A DNA stretch of 51,175 bases. It comes from Acidobacteriota bacterium (GTDB taxonomy: Bacteria; Acidobacteriota; Terriglobia; Terriglobales; Acidobacteriaceae). Location: assembly GCA_003225465.1 (NCBI GenBank), contig QIAH01000345.1, positions 1 through 51,175 on the forward strand, written 5' to 3'. The translations under genes and the position numbers were made by a program. The number at the start of each line of letters is the position of its first letter. Position 1 is the stretch's first letter. The notes below the pieces were generated by a model, which saw nothing but the letters and a program-made list of their open reading frames with translations, made no database searches and was not told where the DNA came from. Positions 27,301-36,729 of this stretch are shown here, piece by piece.

Positions 27301-28757
27301 GACGGGTCGGATTGCGGTGCGCCCTCTTCTTCCTCGCCATGCATCAGGCCGAATTTTTTAAGCTTGTAACGCAAGGCGTCGCGGCTGATGTCGAGCAGCT
27401 TGGCGGCTTGTGTCTGGTTGCCGGTGGACTGCCGCAGCGCCAACTCCACCATGGCGCGCTCGACTTCCTCCAGGGACGTTCCCCCTTCGGGGATATAGAG
27501 GCGGGGAAGCATGCGTCCGTTGGCAAGCATTTGACCGTTCTCGGGCGCGGCGCTGCGTTCGAACACAGTGCGGCCACCGGTTTCGGCTACCGAAAAAGGC
27601 AAGTACACCGGGCGCAGGTACTGCTCGTCTTCCAGGATCATCGCGCGCTCGATGGTGTTCTTCAATTCGCGGACGTTGCCGGGCCAGGTGTGGTTCAGAA
27701 GCATTTTCCGGGTTTCATCGGTGATGCCGCGGATCGACTTCCGAAACCTTCGGTTGTAGCGGTCGATGAAGGAATCGACCAGGGGAAGAATGTCTTCCTT
27801 GCGGTCGCGCAAGGGTGGAATAAATATCGCGATGATGGCGAGCCGGTAATACAGATCCTGCCGAAATTGGGCTTCGCGCACTGCCTTTTCCAGATCGCGA
27901 TTTGAGGCTGCGATGACGCGAACGTCGACCTGCATGTCGCGCACGCCGCCCACGCGCCGGATGACCTGGTCCTCGAGGACGCGCAGCAGCTTGGCTTGCA
28001 AGAGCGGCGAGAGTTCGCCGATCTCGTCCAGGAAAAGCGTGCCGCCGTCCGCCATTTCGAACAGCCCCTTCTTCATCTGCTTGGCGTCAGTGAAGGCGCC
28101 TTTCTCGTGGCCGAACAGTTCGGCTTCCATCAAGGTCTCGGGGATGGCGGAGCAATTGATGGCGACGAAGGCCTTGTCGGCGCGTGTGCTCTCATAATGG
28201 ATGGCTTTGGCGATCAGGTCCTTACCGGTGCCGCTCTCGCCCTGAATCAGGATGGTGGTGGCTTCGCTGGCGGCTACTTTGCGGACGAAATTCATCAACT
28301 CGGTCATCTTGCCGGAAGTGCCGACCACATTGTGATAGCCCGCGCGGCGGTGGACTTCGCCGCGCAAGGATTGCACTTCGGTGCGCAGACGGGTGGTCTC
28401 CAGGGCATTCTTGATGGTGACGTGGAGTTCGTCGAAATCGAGCGGCTTGCCGACGAAGTCGTAGGCGCCGAGCTTCAGTGCGGCCTTGACGTCGTCCAGT
28501 TGCGGGTCGGCGGTGATCATGATGACGGCGCGGGCATCGCCGTTCTTTTTGAGCTGGTCGAGAACCTCCAGGCCGCTTATGTCGGGCATACGAACGTCTA
28601 GCAGGACGAGGTCGGGAGACTCGTGCTGTGCGACTTTCAGGCCCGGCTCGCCGGCCTCGGCCTCCACGACGTGGTAGCCCCATTCTTCACACTTCTGGCG
28701 CAGGGACCAGCGCACCAGGCGCTCGTCATCGACAATCAGGATCTTCTCGGAAGGCAT
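27288..28757 (-). CDS. NtrC-family sigma-54-dependent response regulator
   Basis: A 489-residue regulator. The receiver domain (1-120) has the acidic pair VDDE, phospho-acceptor Asp in LLDVRMPD, and the K of VGKPLD. The AAA+ domain (about 145-375) has Walker A GESGTGKD, Walker B LFLDEIGEL and the sigma-54 contact loop. That loop reads GAFTDA instead of the usual GAFTGA. The C-terminus is a Fis-type helix-turn-helix (TQAAKLLDISRDALRYKLKK). It needs a partner kinase; the HisKA kinase at 30696-31820 is the nearest candidate. It would activate -24/-12 promoters such as the one proposed at 24691. Confidence 0.93.
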   Translation of the reverse strand: MPSEKILIVDDERLVRWSLRQKCEEWGYHVVEAEAGEPGLKVAQHESPDLVLLDVRMPDISGLEVLDQLKKNGDARAVIMITADPQLDDVKAALKLGAYDFVGKPLDFDELHVTIKNALETTRLRTEVQSLRGEVHRRAGYHNVVGTSGKMTELMNFVRKVAASEATTILIQGESGTGKDLIAKAIHYESTRADKAFVAINCSAIPETLMEAELFGHEKGAFTDAKQMKKGLFEMADGGTLFLDEIGELSPLLQAKLLRVLEDQVIRRVGGVRDMQVDVRVIAASNRDLEKAVREAQFRQDLYYRLAIIAIFIPPLRDRKEDILPLVDSFIDRYNRRFRKSIRGITDETRKMLLNHTWPGNVRELKNTIERAMILEDEQYLRPVYLPFSVAETGGRTVFERSAAPENGQMLANGRMLPRLYIPEGGTSLEEVERAMVELALRQSTGNQTQAAKLLDISRDALRYKLKKFGLMHGEEEEGAPQSDPSNTR

Positions 28758-28983
28758 TCCCTATAGCTTACTACGACTGTTTTCGGGGGAGTTTCGGCGT
28801 GATTGTATGGGAAACCGGGCGGGGATGCCTATAGTTGACAACCTATTATTCGGAGCGATGGAGGCGGAGAACGCAAAAAGCCTGACGGAGTCCAGCCAGC
28901 ATGGCAGAAGTCACCTGCTGAGCTTGGAACTCCGTGATCAGGCGAATGGCAACTTTCGCAACCAGCCGCGAACGAAGCCCTGG

Positions 28984-29508
28984 TTAACTATTCGATTCCT
29001 TAATGTCCTCATCCGCTTGCTTGGATGCTTTCTTAGCTTCCGTCTTGCTGTCAGAGGTTGGGCGCAGAGTCTGAATGGCTTTGCCGAGGCTCATCGACTT
29101 GCTTCCGGTGCCGGCCGGGCACGCCGTGCTCGATTTGAGCGCGGTGCCAGTCATATCGGCCTGGAGGCAGGAGAAACTGATGCCCAGATTCTTGCTGACG
29201 TGAGCCGCGGCGACGCACTGACCCAGGTTCTTGAAGCCGGTGCAAGCCTGCTGTGCGCTCATCCCGGTCAGGTGCTGAATTTTGCCGGCCAGTTGCGTAT
29301 TCCGGGTGAGGATATCGTTCATTGTCTGACCATGAGACGCGCTCATGTTATTCCGCGCATTCGCGGCATGGTCACTCGCACCGTGGTTCATGCTGGCGCC
29401 GCCACCCATCCCGCTCCCCATGTCTCCGGGATGTCCGTGCTGGGCCAGTGCCGGTGCACAGCAGACTGCGAGAGCCAGGGCGATTACAAAAATGTGAATG
29501 GATTTCAT
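28984..29508 (-). CDS. Small exported His/Met-rich protein of unknown function
   Basis: A 174-residue protein with a signal peptide (cleavage near ALAQ). The mature N-terminus is rich in His, Met and Gly (HGHPGDMGSGMGGG), a composition that could bind metal. A helical middle part follows (NTQLAGKIQHLTGMSAQQAC) with four Cys in all. The tail is KAIQTLRPTSDSK plus a charged end. I recognise no enzyme family. GGAGG lies well placed before ATG 29508. It is 46 bases downstream of the beta-barrel gene on the same strand and may share its message. Confidence 0.7.
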   Translation of the reverse strand: MKSIHIFVIALALAVCCAPALAQHGHPGDMGSGMGGGASMNHGASDHAANARNNMSASHGQTMNDILTRNTQLAGKIQHLTGMSAQQACTGFKNLGQCVAAAHVSKNLGISFSCLQADMTGTALKSSTACPAGTGSKSMSLGKAIQTLRPTSDSKTEAKKASKQADEDIKESNS

Positions 29509-29554
29509 TGGTTTTGCTCCTCCTTCGCGGATGAGATTTCTTTGAGGCTGCGTT

Positions 29555-30418
29555 CTACTGCACGTGCTTTCCATACAACTGCTTCAAATTGAAGCCGAGC
29601 GCAAATGAGACTGAATTCAATTCGTAGTGCATGCTCCGGGTAAAACCCAGCGTGAGATCAACCCCTCGCCAAGGGTTGGCGTCGACCCAGGTCGAAAAGC
29701 CGTCGTCCTTGGCGATGTCAGCGCTGCCGGTGGTCTGCTGGCCGCTTTCGAAGATCCGACCGTGCTGCCCGGAGGCGCCATGAGCCACCTGGCTGAAGAC
29801 CGTCTGCTGGCCGCTGGGAAGAATGTCGTAACCCGATGCGCCCACGCTGAAGAACTTCCAAACGTCGTAGGTCGCGCCGCCTTCAAAATGGGTGTTGAAC
29901 CCCAGCGTGGTGTAAGGCCGGACAAACAGACGTGTGCTCACGATAGTGTTAGCGATGCCCACATTGACGAAGGGTTTCAGGTCGGAGAACGAATGATCGA
30001 AGTGATTGGTCCAATCGAAAGTGCCGCGTCCCGTGCTCAGGCCCTTCTTGCTGTCGCCCACGGGGGCGAATCCGGTTAGCACGGAACCGAAGTTCACGAT
30101 GGGAAGCGCGTATCTCACATGCACATCGACGGAAGGATTGCCCAATCCGTTGGTGGACGTCGCCCCGGTGGAACTGGAAGGTCGAACAAAGTAGATGGGC
30201 ACGCCCGCGTCGACACCGAAGTGCGGCGTGAAGTCGTAGCCAACACTCGTGGTGAGCTCGTAGATCTGGCCTTCGCTGTTGGCACTACCGTCGAATTCAA
30301 CGTAAGAGGTGAAGCCGGTCGATGCCTCTGCGGCCGGCTTCGGGCCAGACTGCGCCATTGCACCGGCTGACAGGAGAACAACTAGAACGACCACCGCGAG
30401 GACAGAATGTCGCTTCAT
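29555..30418 (-). CDS. Outer-membrane beta-barrel protein
   Basis: A 287-residue protein with a signal peptide (AVVVLVVLLSAGAMAQ). The mature part is about 12 alternating beta-strands, for example YELTTSVGYDFTPHFGVDAG, DVHVRYALPIVNFG, VDLTLGFTRSM and VSFALGFNLKQLY. Its pattern resembles the transporter/meta-cleavage type barrels and OmpW-like small porins. No Phe-terminated last strand is seen. Function unknown. It lies between the histidine kinase and the response regulator, and its upstream region has GGTAACC-type boxes that may be operators. Confidence 0.75.
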   Translation of the reverse strand: MKRHSVLAVVVLVVLLSAGAMAQSGPKPAAEASTGFTSYVEFDGSANSEGQIYELTTSVGYDFTPHFGVDAGVPIYFVRPSSSTGATSTNGLGNPSVDVHVRYALPIVNFGSVLTGFAPVGDSKKGLSTGRGTFDWTNHFDHSFSDLKPFVNVGIANTIVSTRLFVRPYTTLGFNTHFEGGATYDVWKFFSVGASGYDILPSGQQTVFSQVAHGASGQHGRIFESGQQTTGSADIAKDDGFSTWVDANPWRGVDLTLGFTRSMHYELNSVSFALGFNLKQLYGKHVQ

Positions 30419-30471
30419 GAGTGTTGGAAACTCCGATGAAATTTTTGTGCTTGGGAACGCGTCGCTTGCAT

Positions 30472-30528
30472 ACCAGGATGGCCCCACACCACCTGGTAAC
30501 GCGTCAATCCTGGTTACCGCCGGTAACC
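30472..30528. promoter_or_regulatory. Cluster of CCTGGTAACC-like boxes
   Basis: Boxes are CCAGG (30473-30477), CCTGGTAAC (30492-30500), CCTGGTTACC (30509-30518) and CCGGTAACC (30520-30528). The last two form an inverted repeat (GGTTACC-GCC-GGTAACC). Further upstream at about 30549-30562 is a separate perfect palindrome, caacatgcatgttg. They precede the beta-barrel gene (start 30418). Likely operator sites, by pattern only. Confidence 0.45.
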
Positions 30529-30695
30529 GTCCATGGGCGGCATGCTTTCAACATGCATGTTGTGCTCCCGAGGACGAAGGGGCAAGTTACGTAAGGGAAA
30601 TGAGGTACTTAGGTTGGCGGGGAAGACCGCAAGAGCCCATTAATTAAGGAAGTTCTTGCACGGCCAAAGCAAGAATTGCATCACGGCGCACCTGC

Positions 30696-31820
30696 TCAAG
30701 AGACCGCAGCCTCGGCATCTTCGGCATGAACCTGTGAGTGATGGATGGGGAGGGTGATCAGGAATTCCGTGCCTCTGCCGAGTTCGCTTTCAACGTCGAT
30801 CCGGCCCCGATGGTCCTCGACGATGCGGCGGGCCAGCGACAGACCCAGCCCCGTGCCGTTGCCCTTGGTTGTGTAAAACGGGCGGAAGATGAAGGGAAGG
30901 TGCTCGGGCGAAATACCACGGCCACTATCGGTGACAGAGATCAGGGCTTTATCCTTTTTTGCGGCGACGACGACCCGGATGGTGCCAGCGCCTTCGATTG
31001 CCTGCACTGAGTTCAGCAGGAGGTTGAGGACAACCTGGTGCATCTGGTCGGAGTCGTGTTCGACATTGGGGAGCTGGGGATTTTTTTCGAGCTCGATCTT
31101 GATGGGTTTCGAGAGCACCTGCTGGCGCGCGAGCATGACCGCGTGCTCCACCGTAGTATTGAGATCACTGGCGCGAACATCAGGCGGGTGCGGACGCGCC
31201 GCTTGCAGCAGGTCAGTGAGAATGCGGTTGATCTGTGCAACCTCCAAACGCACATCTTTGATCACCGCGCGCGCGGGGCTTGTGGTGGGCAGGTCGCGGC
31301 CTACTATCTCGATGACACCGGCGATACCTGCGAGCGGATTGCGGATCTCATGTGCGAGCCCGGTGGCGAGCTCTCCCAGGGTGGCCAGGTGCTCCGCGCG
31401 CGACATCTGGGTGCGATGCAGGCGGTCGATCTCTTCGCGGCTCTCGCGAAGTTGCTGGACCATGTGATTGAAGTTGCGACCCAGGTCACCAATCTCGTCG
31501 TTTCGCTTGGCAAATTTGACGGAAACGTCCAAGTCTCCTTCGCCCACGCGCGCAATCTTGTCCTGCAGCTCGACCATAGGACGCTGGATGAGATAGGCCA
31601 GGGCGATCATCACCGCCGCACAGATAGCGACGGCGCCGCAACCGGCTACGATCAGCACCTGATGGCGCTCGGGATCCCGCAAGGAAACGGTGGCCATCAG
31701 GAAGAGCAAGAGGCCGTTCAGCAACACGAAGGCGACCGGGAGCACGGTCTTGACCTGCCAATTCACGCGTACCGACGGCATGCCTGCGTCTTCGCGGCGG
31801 AAGCTGACCGGTGATTGCAC
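30696..31820 (-). CDS. HAMP sensor histidine kinase (NtrB-like output)
   Basis: A 374-residue kinase. Two membrane helices at about 24-45 and 55-80 are linked by a very short loop, so there is no outer sensor domain. A HAMP domain follows, then HisKA with the phospho-accepting His in GLAHEIRNPLAG. The ATPase domain has N-box LLLNSVQAI, DSGRGISPEHLPFIF and GTGLGLSLARRIVE. It starts with GTG 31820, preceded by GAGGGGG. It lies 42 bases behind ccsA in the resB-ccsA operon. The NtrC-type regulator at 27288 is the likely partner by class and closeness. Confidence 0.92.
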   Translation of the reverse strand: MQSPVSFRREDAGMPSVRVNWQVKTVLPVAFVLLNGLLLFLMATVSLRDPERHQVLIVAGCGAVAICAAVMIALAYLIQRPMVELQDKIARVGEGDLDVSVKFAKRNDEIGDLGRNFNHMVQQLRESREEIDRLHRTQMSRAEHLATLGELATGLAHEIRNPLAGIAGVIEIVGRDLPTTSPARAVIKDVRLEVAQINRILTDLLQAARPHPPDVRASDLNTTVEHAVMLARQQVLSKPIKIELEKNPQLPNVEHDSDQMHQVVLNLLLNSVQAIEGAGTIRVVVAAKKDKALISVTDSGRGISPEHLPFIFRPFYTTKGNGTGLGLSLARRIVEDHRGRIDVESELGRGTEFLITLPIHHSQVHAEDAEAAVS

Positions 31821-31862
31821 TATTTCCCCCTCTGGGTACAGAGCCCTGGCGTGAGCGGAAAC

Positions 31863-33263
31863 TCATGCATAGGCATGGAGTCCGGGCAGCAAGTAAGTCA
31901 CGCCAAAGAACGTGAACATCACCACTACGAATCCAAGAATAGCGAAGTAAGCTGCGCGACGTCCGCGCCAACCGCGGGTGATTCGCATATGAAGGTAGCC
32001 GGCGTAAACCAGCCACGTAATGGCCGCCCACGTTTCTTTGGGATCCCAGCTCCAGTAAGAGCCCCAGGTGCGGTTTGCCCAATATGCACCGGCTGCAATC
32101 ATCAGGGTGAGCAATGGAAAAGCAATACAGATTGTTTTGTAGGTAATGCGGTCGAGAGCTTCGGCTGTGGGCAACAGGCGTTCGAGATCGGGCCGGCGCC
32201 ACAGCAAGAGAAGATATAGCAGAGAACTAAAGATTCCGCTTACCAGGCCGGAGAGAATGAAAGGGCTCGCCGCCAGGCTGGTGGCATAGAGCCCTTCCGC
32301 ATCGAGGGAGGGATACTGGCCGGCGCGAGCGCGCAGCAGGAACACGAGCAGCGCCACAATCTGCAGCAGGATGCTGACGAAGACCGCGCGGTTGGCGAGT
32401 GTAAACAGCGCCTCGTTCTTGCGCACGCGGCCCACGATATAGAGAGCGAACGGTGCAGCCACTACGAGCAGCACCAGCAGCATGAGCCATCCCAAGTCTG
32501 GGATAACCACGAACAGCCGGACGCCGCGCTGCAGAAACATTTCGGATTTTTCCTGCGCGTTCCAGCCGACTACGCTCAAGCCTCCCCAGTTTTCGAAGCG
32601 AGTCAGGATTCCCAGATAGACACCGATCCCGAAGAGGCTGGTGGTCGCGAGGAACGTTTCGTTCTGCATTTTGTCCTGGATCAGGAACATTAAAGCGAGG
32701 GCGAAGCTGAGGGCGCAGGCGGCATAGGCGAGCATGGCCAGGGTCACATGCACGTGCAGCCAGGTGGATTGAAGCGCGGGCACCAACGGATGAACATCCG
32801 TACGAAGCAATTGCATCAAGACGACGCCGACGATCGCCACCGGCATGGTGACGGTCCCAATTACCTTCACGCCGAATTTCTTTTCCGCGATGAGAGTCAG
32901 AACGGCAAGCGTCCAGACGAAGCTCAGGAGCATTTCGTAGATGCTGGCGAAGGGCGGGTGCCCCGCCTCATACCAGCGATGCGCGACCGCGCCGGTGTTG
33001 GCGGCGAGGCCGGCCCAGGTCGCGAGCGAGGCGAAGCGTACGTAGGAATCTGTGCCGGTTACACCAAATCCAAGGTAGAGAGCACCAGCCCCGGCGTAGA
33101 AGATCAACGCTGCATAGAGCAGGTTTGATTCGTTGAGCAAGTTGCCGCTCTTCACCACGTTCAGGAATGCCATGAACAGCAGGAACGCGATGCCCAGTCC
33201 AACCATCACGATGAGCGTGGTTCCGGTTGCCGCAGGCTGCTGTTCTACTCGTGCGCGCGCCAT
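31863..33263 (-). CDS. ccsA: Cytochrome c biogenesis protein CcsA (System II)
   Basis: A 466-residue polytopic protein. It carries the haem-handling WWD signature [18 protein letters not shown] near the C-terminus, with conserved His residues in flanking segments ([16 protein letters not shown]). With ResB it exports haem and ligates it to CxxCH motifs in the periplasm. GGAGGAG precedes the ATG by 5-6 bases. It follows resB by 28 bases and faces a divergent operon that encodes 31 canonical CxxCH sites. Confidence 0.94.
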   Translation of the reverse strand: MARARVEQQPAATGTTLIVMVGLGIAFLLFMAFLNVVKSGNLLNESNLLYAALIFYAGAGALYLGFGVTGTDSYVRFASLATWAGLAANTGAVAHRWYEAGHPPFASIYEMLLSFVWTLAVLTLIAEKKFGVKVIGTVTMPVAIVGVVLMQLLRTDVHPLVPALQSTWLHVHVTLAMLAYAACALSFALALMFLIQDKMQNETFLATTSLFGIGVYLGILTRFENWGGLSVVGWNAQEKSEMFLQRGVRLFVVIPDLGWLMLLVLLVVAAPFALYIVGRVRKNEALFTLANRAVFVSILLQIVALLVFLLRARAGQYPSLDAEGLYATSLAASPFILSGLVSGIFSSLLYLLLLWRRPDLERLLPTAEALDRITYKTICIAFPLLTLMIAAGAYWANRTWGSYWSWDPKETWAAITWLVYAGYLHMRITRGWRGRRAAYFAILGFVVVMFTFFGVTYLLPGLHAYA

Positions 33264-33291
33264 TATTCTCCTCCGATGCAGGTGTTGCCCC

Positions 33292-34734
33292 TTATGCGAT
33301 GGAAGGAACCCGCGTGCGTGCGGGTACTTCCGCCTGTGTCTTCAGTTCCGCTTCGATTTTGCTGACCAGTTCGCGAAAACGTTCTTCAAATGCCTCCCGG
33401 TTGCGATTGGCCAGACCCCCGACCCAGAGTGTGTATTTGCCATTCGCTTCGCGAACCGGAACCGCCCAGAAACGCGTGTGTGCCACATAAAAGACGAAGG
33501 TCAGGCCGATCCCCATGCAAATTACGCCCGCCCACACCGCCCACTGTCCGGGTTCGTGAGAAACCTCGAGCCCCGTGAAGTAGCCCATTTTTAAATCGAC
33601 CGCCTCGAATTCATAAGGCGACTGGGCGTTTTCCGCAAAGCCTTCCAACGCGGGGAGCCAAAAGTTGACGTGCTTGCCACTTTTGCGCGAAGTAACAAGC
33701 AGGTGCGCGGCAGGATTCTGCACTGAGGTCGAGCGCGTATAGACCTGACCATCGCTCACCACATAATCAGGAATGAACTCTGCCAACTGGACCGTGGTGT
33801 CGGGATCGAGGGATGCGATCTCATTCAGTCCCAGGGCAAGATCCTTCTTCTCGCCCGGGCCGCTCGAGGCCCTGGCCGTCAGCAGCAGTTTCTCGAGCTT
33901 GCCGGTAGGTCCGTAACTCGCCTGGTAGAAACGAACGCCGCCGTACACCAGCGGATCGTTTACGACGATTTCCTTGCGCTGCAGGTCTTGGCCGTTGCGA
34001 ACGACTGCCAGTTGCGACCACCACTTCTTCGGTGTGCCGTCAGCATAGTTCTCCTGGCCGGCGCCGTCGCACCGAACCGCGAAGGGCAGAGACTTCTGTT
34101 TGCCGTCGCGAAGTTCAACCAGGCTGGACTGCTGACCCTGGGTGAGCTTCACAAAGCCGCGCCAGCCCCAGAGGGCGTCCACGATGCCGCCAAAGAAAAT
34201 AAGGAGAAGGCTGGCGTGCACGATGTACACGGCCATCTCCGAAATGCGATTGCGCTCGGCAAAGAGCGAGAAATGATTGCTCTGCACTACGCGTTCCGGC
34301 TTAAATCCCAATTCGTGCAGTGAGCGCTCGGCGGCCACCAGGCCCGTTTCCTCGTCAGCAATGGGGATCTGCTTCTGTATCGGGAGCGCTCTACGGAAGG
34401 TCTTGTCCGGGGACTTGTAGGGGCGGGCGTAGTAGCGCCACGCATTGGGGAAACGCTCGATGGAAGCGGCGATGATGCAGAGACTGACCAGGATCATTAA
34501 GGCCACGAACCACCAGGCGTGGAAAACGTCTGTGAGGCCGACCGCATCGAGAATTCGCAGCACCTGGGGCGAATAGGCGCGTTGCATTTCGTCCGGATCC
34601 GTAACTGGCCGCTGCAAAACGATCGTGCCCGCCGCGGACAGCACCACCACGGTGATCAACAGGACAACCCCAGTCTTAATCGAACTCAGAGCCTGCCAGA
34701 TCTTCCTTCGCAAACTGCGTATATGGACAGCCAT
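33292..34734 (-). CDS. resB: Cytochrome c biogenesis protein ResB/Ccs1 (System II)
   Basis: A 480-residue protein with four membrane helices: [53 protein letters not shown] and [21 protein letters not shown] large outer domain lies between the third and fourth. This is the standard ResB/Ccs1 layout; it holds apocytochrome and works with CcsA. The segment [11 protein letters not shown] and the later YQASYGPTG are typical. GAGGACGAT leads to ATG 34734. It is the first gene of the minus-strand maturation operon. Confidence 0.94.
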   Translation of the reverse strand: MAVHIRSLRRKIWQALSSIKTGVVLLITVVVLSAAGTIVLQRPVTDPDEMQRAYSPQVLRILDAVGLTDVFHAWWFVALMILVSLCIIAASIERFPNAWRYYARPYKSPDKTFRRALPIQKQIPIADEETGLVAAERSLHELGFKPERVVQSNHFSLFAERNRISEMAVYIVHASLLLIFFGGIVDALWGWRGFVKLTQGQQSSLVELRDGKQKSLPFAVRCDGAGQENYADGTPKKWWSQLAVVRNGQDLQRKEIVVNDPLVYGGVRFYQASYGPTGKLEKLLLTARASSGPGEKKDLALGLNEIASLDPDTTVQLAEFIPDYVVSDGQVYTRSTSVQNPAAHLLVTSRKSGKHVNFWLPALEGFAENAQSPYEFEAVDLKMGYFTGLEVSHEPGQWAVWAGVICMGIGLTFVFYVAHTRFWAVPVREANGKYTLWVGGLANRNREAFEERFRELVSKIEAELKTQAEVPARTRVPSIA

Positions 34735-35251
34735 ATCGTCCTCATCTCCACTGCAGAAAAAGCAACTAGCTCGCCGTCCTACCCTTTTATTTAAGTCATT
34801 TCATTTCAGCGATTTGCATTCCGGAAAGACGGAGGTCACCAGGTCCGGATGGGCCAAATCACACAAAACAGAGGGAGTGCGCGGGATTTCGCGCAGTCAC
34901 ATGAGAGTGTGTGCTGGATCACTTGTGGGAGTGCTGTGCGTACTACCGAGGCATCCAGGGGTCGCGTTGAATGTTTCAACAGCCCAGCAAATGTCTGCGA
35001 CTTTTCTCAACTCGAAGGGCAGGCCGAAAGTTGCATTTCCACGCCATGGTTACTTGGGGCATTTCACCAATGCCAGTGCGGGAGAAGGCCCATGGAGTGT
35101 TGCAATTCGCTGTTCGAGAATCTCAAAGCCTTCAAAATGCCGCTCGAAAGCTCTTCCGCTACAAGGGTTTACACAAGGCGAGGCAAAACGCCACAAAGTG
35201 ACGCTCAAAGGCGAGGGTCGTGCATTAGCACTTGTCGGAGGTACGCGGAAC
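34735..35251. other. 517-base leader between maturation operon and cytochrome operon
   Basis: This must hold the divergent promoters of the resB and multihaem operons. Plus-strand frames are open but give filler without a signal peptide. I find no perfect CRP-type or -24/-12 element, and no stable terminator-like hairpin. A gene-free leader of this length upstream of a cytochrome operon suggests regulatory content. Confidence 0.5.
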
Positions 35252-36727
35252 GTGTCGGTAGCAAGACAAAATCGGTGGCGGTTCGAAACGGTTCGCGATG
35301 GGGTGTTGCAAGTGCTTGTGGTGCTGTTCTTGGCTGCGCTTCCGGCGTTTGCGGCCACCCACCCTGTTCCTCTCGACAAGAACACAGATGCGGCAAAGTG
35401 TCTGGAATGTCATTCGGATAAGCAGCAAGGCAAAGCGATTCACTCGGCCATGGCCACAGGCTGCATGAGTTGCCACGAGATCCGGATCAACAAGGACGTT
35501 ACCCGCGTCAAGCTGATCACTGCAACGCCTGCGGCCCTGTGCCTCACCTGCCATGCCGACAAAAACGCTGCCGATCTCAAAGGTACAGTTCATAGCCCGG
35601 CGGTCCGCGATTGCCTGAAGTGCCATGATCCGCACTCGAGCGACAACAAGAACCAGTTGCTGAAGGCGAGTGCCGGTGGAGAGAAACAGAATCTCTGCCT
35701 CAGCTGTCACCAGATCGGGCTGAACGTTCCAGAAAAAGGCAGTCGTCACGCGGCGCTCGACATGGGATGCGAGACCTGCCATGTGACGCACAAAACCGGA
35801 GAAAAAGGGAAACCAGAATTCGATTTCCACCTGACCAAAGCGGCGCCGGCGCTTTGCCTCGATTGTCACGATGCCAAGGACGCGAGCTTGCAGAAGGCGC
35901 ACCGCAATCAGCCTTTCAGCACTGCCAATTGCCTGACTTGCCACGATCCCCATCAGTCGGCGGCGCCCAAGCTGATGGCGAAGTTCGTCCACCCGCCATT
36001 CGGAGAGAAGACCTGCGAAGTTTGCCACGAAGCGGCGAAGGACGGGAAGGTGGTCCTGACGCAGACTGACGTGAAGGCGCTTTGTGTCACCTGTCACGAC
36101 GATAAAGCGAAGCTGATCGAGACTGCCAAGGTACAACATCCGGGCGCTGCTGGGGATTGCACGGATTGCCACAATCCGCACGCCAGCAAAAGCCCCGGAC
36201 TGCCGAAGACGGATCCGGTAAGCATTTGCCTTGGTTGCCACACGGATGTGGCCGATCTCGAGAAGAAACCCGTTCACCACCAGCCCGCGTTTGGGCAAGG
36301 TTGTGCGGTCTGTCACGAGCCTCACGGGAGTGCCCGCGCGAAGCTGCTGCGGGCCGAAGGCAACGCGCTTTGCCTGGAGTGCCACGGCAAGGACACCGTG
36401 CCGCAGAGGCTGGAGGCTCAGCACCTGATCACGATATTCGACGGCAAGGTGCGGCTGCCGGAAGACTACTTCGACAAGAACAAAGCGTACGTGCTGCCCT
36501 TGCGCTACAACCTCGGCCATCCGGTAGCCCAGCATCCCGTGGCCAATGTGATGGATCCGACAAACATCCACAAGGTGAAGAACACACTCAGTTGTGTGCG
36601 CTGCCATCAGCCGCATGCCGGCGGCCAGCCCCGGCTGTTAGTGAAAGATCAGCAGAACAACATGGCTTTCTGCGACAACTGCCACCAGAACCGTCTGGAT
36701 ATGACACAAATTGTGGAGGCGAAGTAA
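35252..36727 (+). CDS. Exported 16-haem cytochrome c
   Basis: A 491-residue protein. The start is GTG 35252 (GGAGG ten bases before), giving a signal peptide (LQVLVVLFLAALPAFA). I count 16 CxxCH sites: CLECH, CMSCH, CLTCH, CLKCH, CLSCH, CETCH, CLDCH, CLTCH, CEVCH, CVTCH, CTDCH, CLGCH, CAVCH, CLECH, CVRCH and CDNCH. Many are followed by DPH, NPH or EPH, as in the doubled-CXXCH family. Haem density is about one per 30 residues, enough for a wire-like chain. It is the first gene of a seven-gene operon with two NHL proteins, two other cytochromes, an isomerase and a barrel. It could be periplasmic or cross or leave the outer membrane. Confidence 0.93.
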   Translation: MSVARQNRWRFETVRDGVLQVLVVLFLAALPAFAATHPVPLDKNTDAAKCLECHSDKQQGKAIHSAMATGCMSCHEIRINKDVTRVKLITATPAALCLTCHADKNAADLKGTVHSPAVRDCLKCHDPHSSDNKNQLLKASAGGEKQNLCLSCHQIGLNVPEKGSRHAALDMGCETCHVTHKTGEKGKPEFDFHLTKAAPALCLDCHDAKDASLQKAHRNQPFSTANCLTCHDPHQSAAPKLMAKFVHPPFGEKTCEVCHEAAKDGKVVLTQTDVKALCVTCHDDKAKLIETAKVQHPGAAGDCTDCHNPHASKSPGLPKTDPVSICLGCHTDVADLEKKPVHHQPAFGQGCAVCHEPHGSARAKLLRAEGNALCLECHGKDTVPQRLEAQHLITIFDGKVRLPEDYFDKNKAYVLPLRYNLGHPVAQHPVANVMDPTNIHKVKNTLSCVRCHQPHAGGQPRLLVKDQQNNMAFCDNCHQNRLDMTQIVEAK

Positions 36728-36729
36728 CC

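Noticed and set aside
35090-35110. Sigma-54 promoter upstream of the cytochrome operon (TGGAGTGTTGCA)
   Set aside because: GG to GC distance is 6, not 10, so it cannot be a -24/-12 promoter.
34625-35251. N-terminal extension of the 16-haem cytochrome
   Set aside because: The added 209 residues have no domain and would bury the signal peptide; GTG 35252 has its own ribosome site.
35225-36616. Minus-strand open frame of 463 codons opposite the 16-haem gene
   Set aside because: Antisense shadow; the plus strand has 16 haem motifs and a signal peptide.
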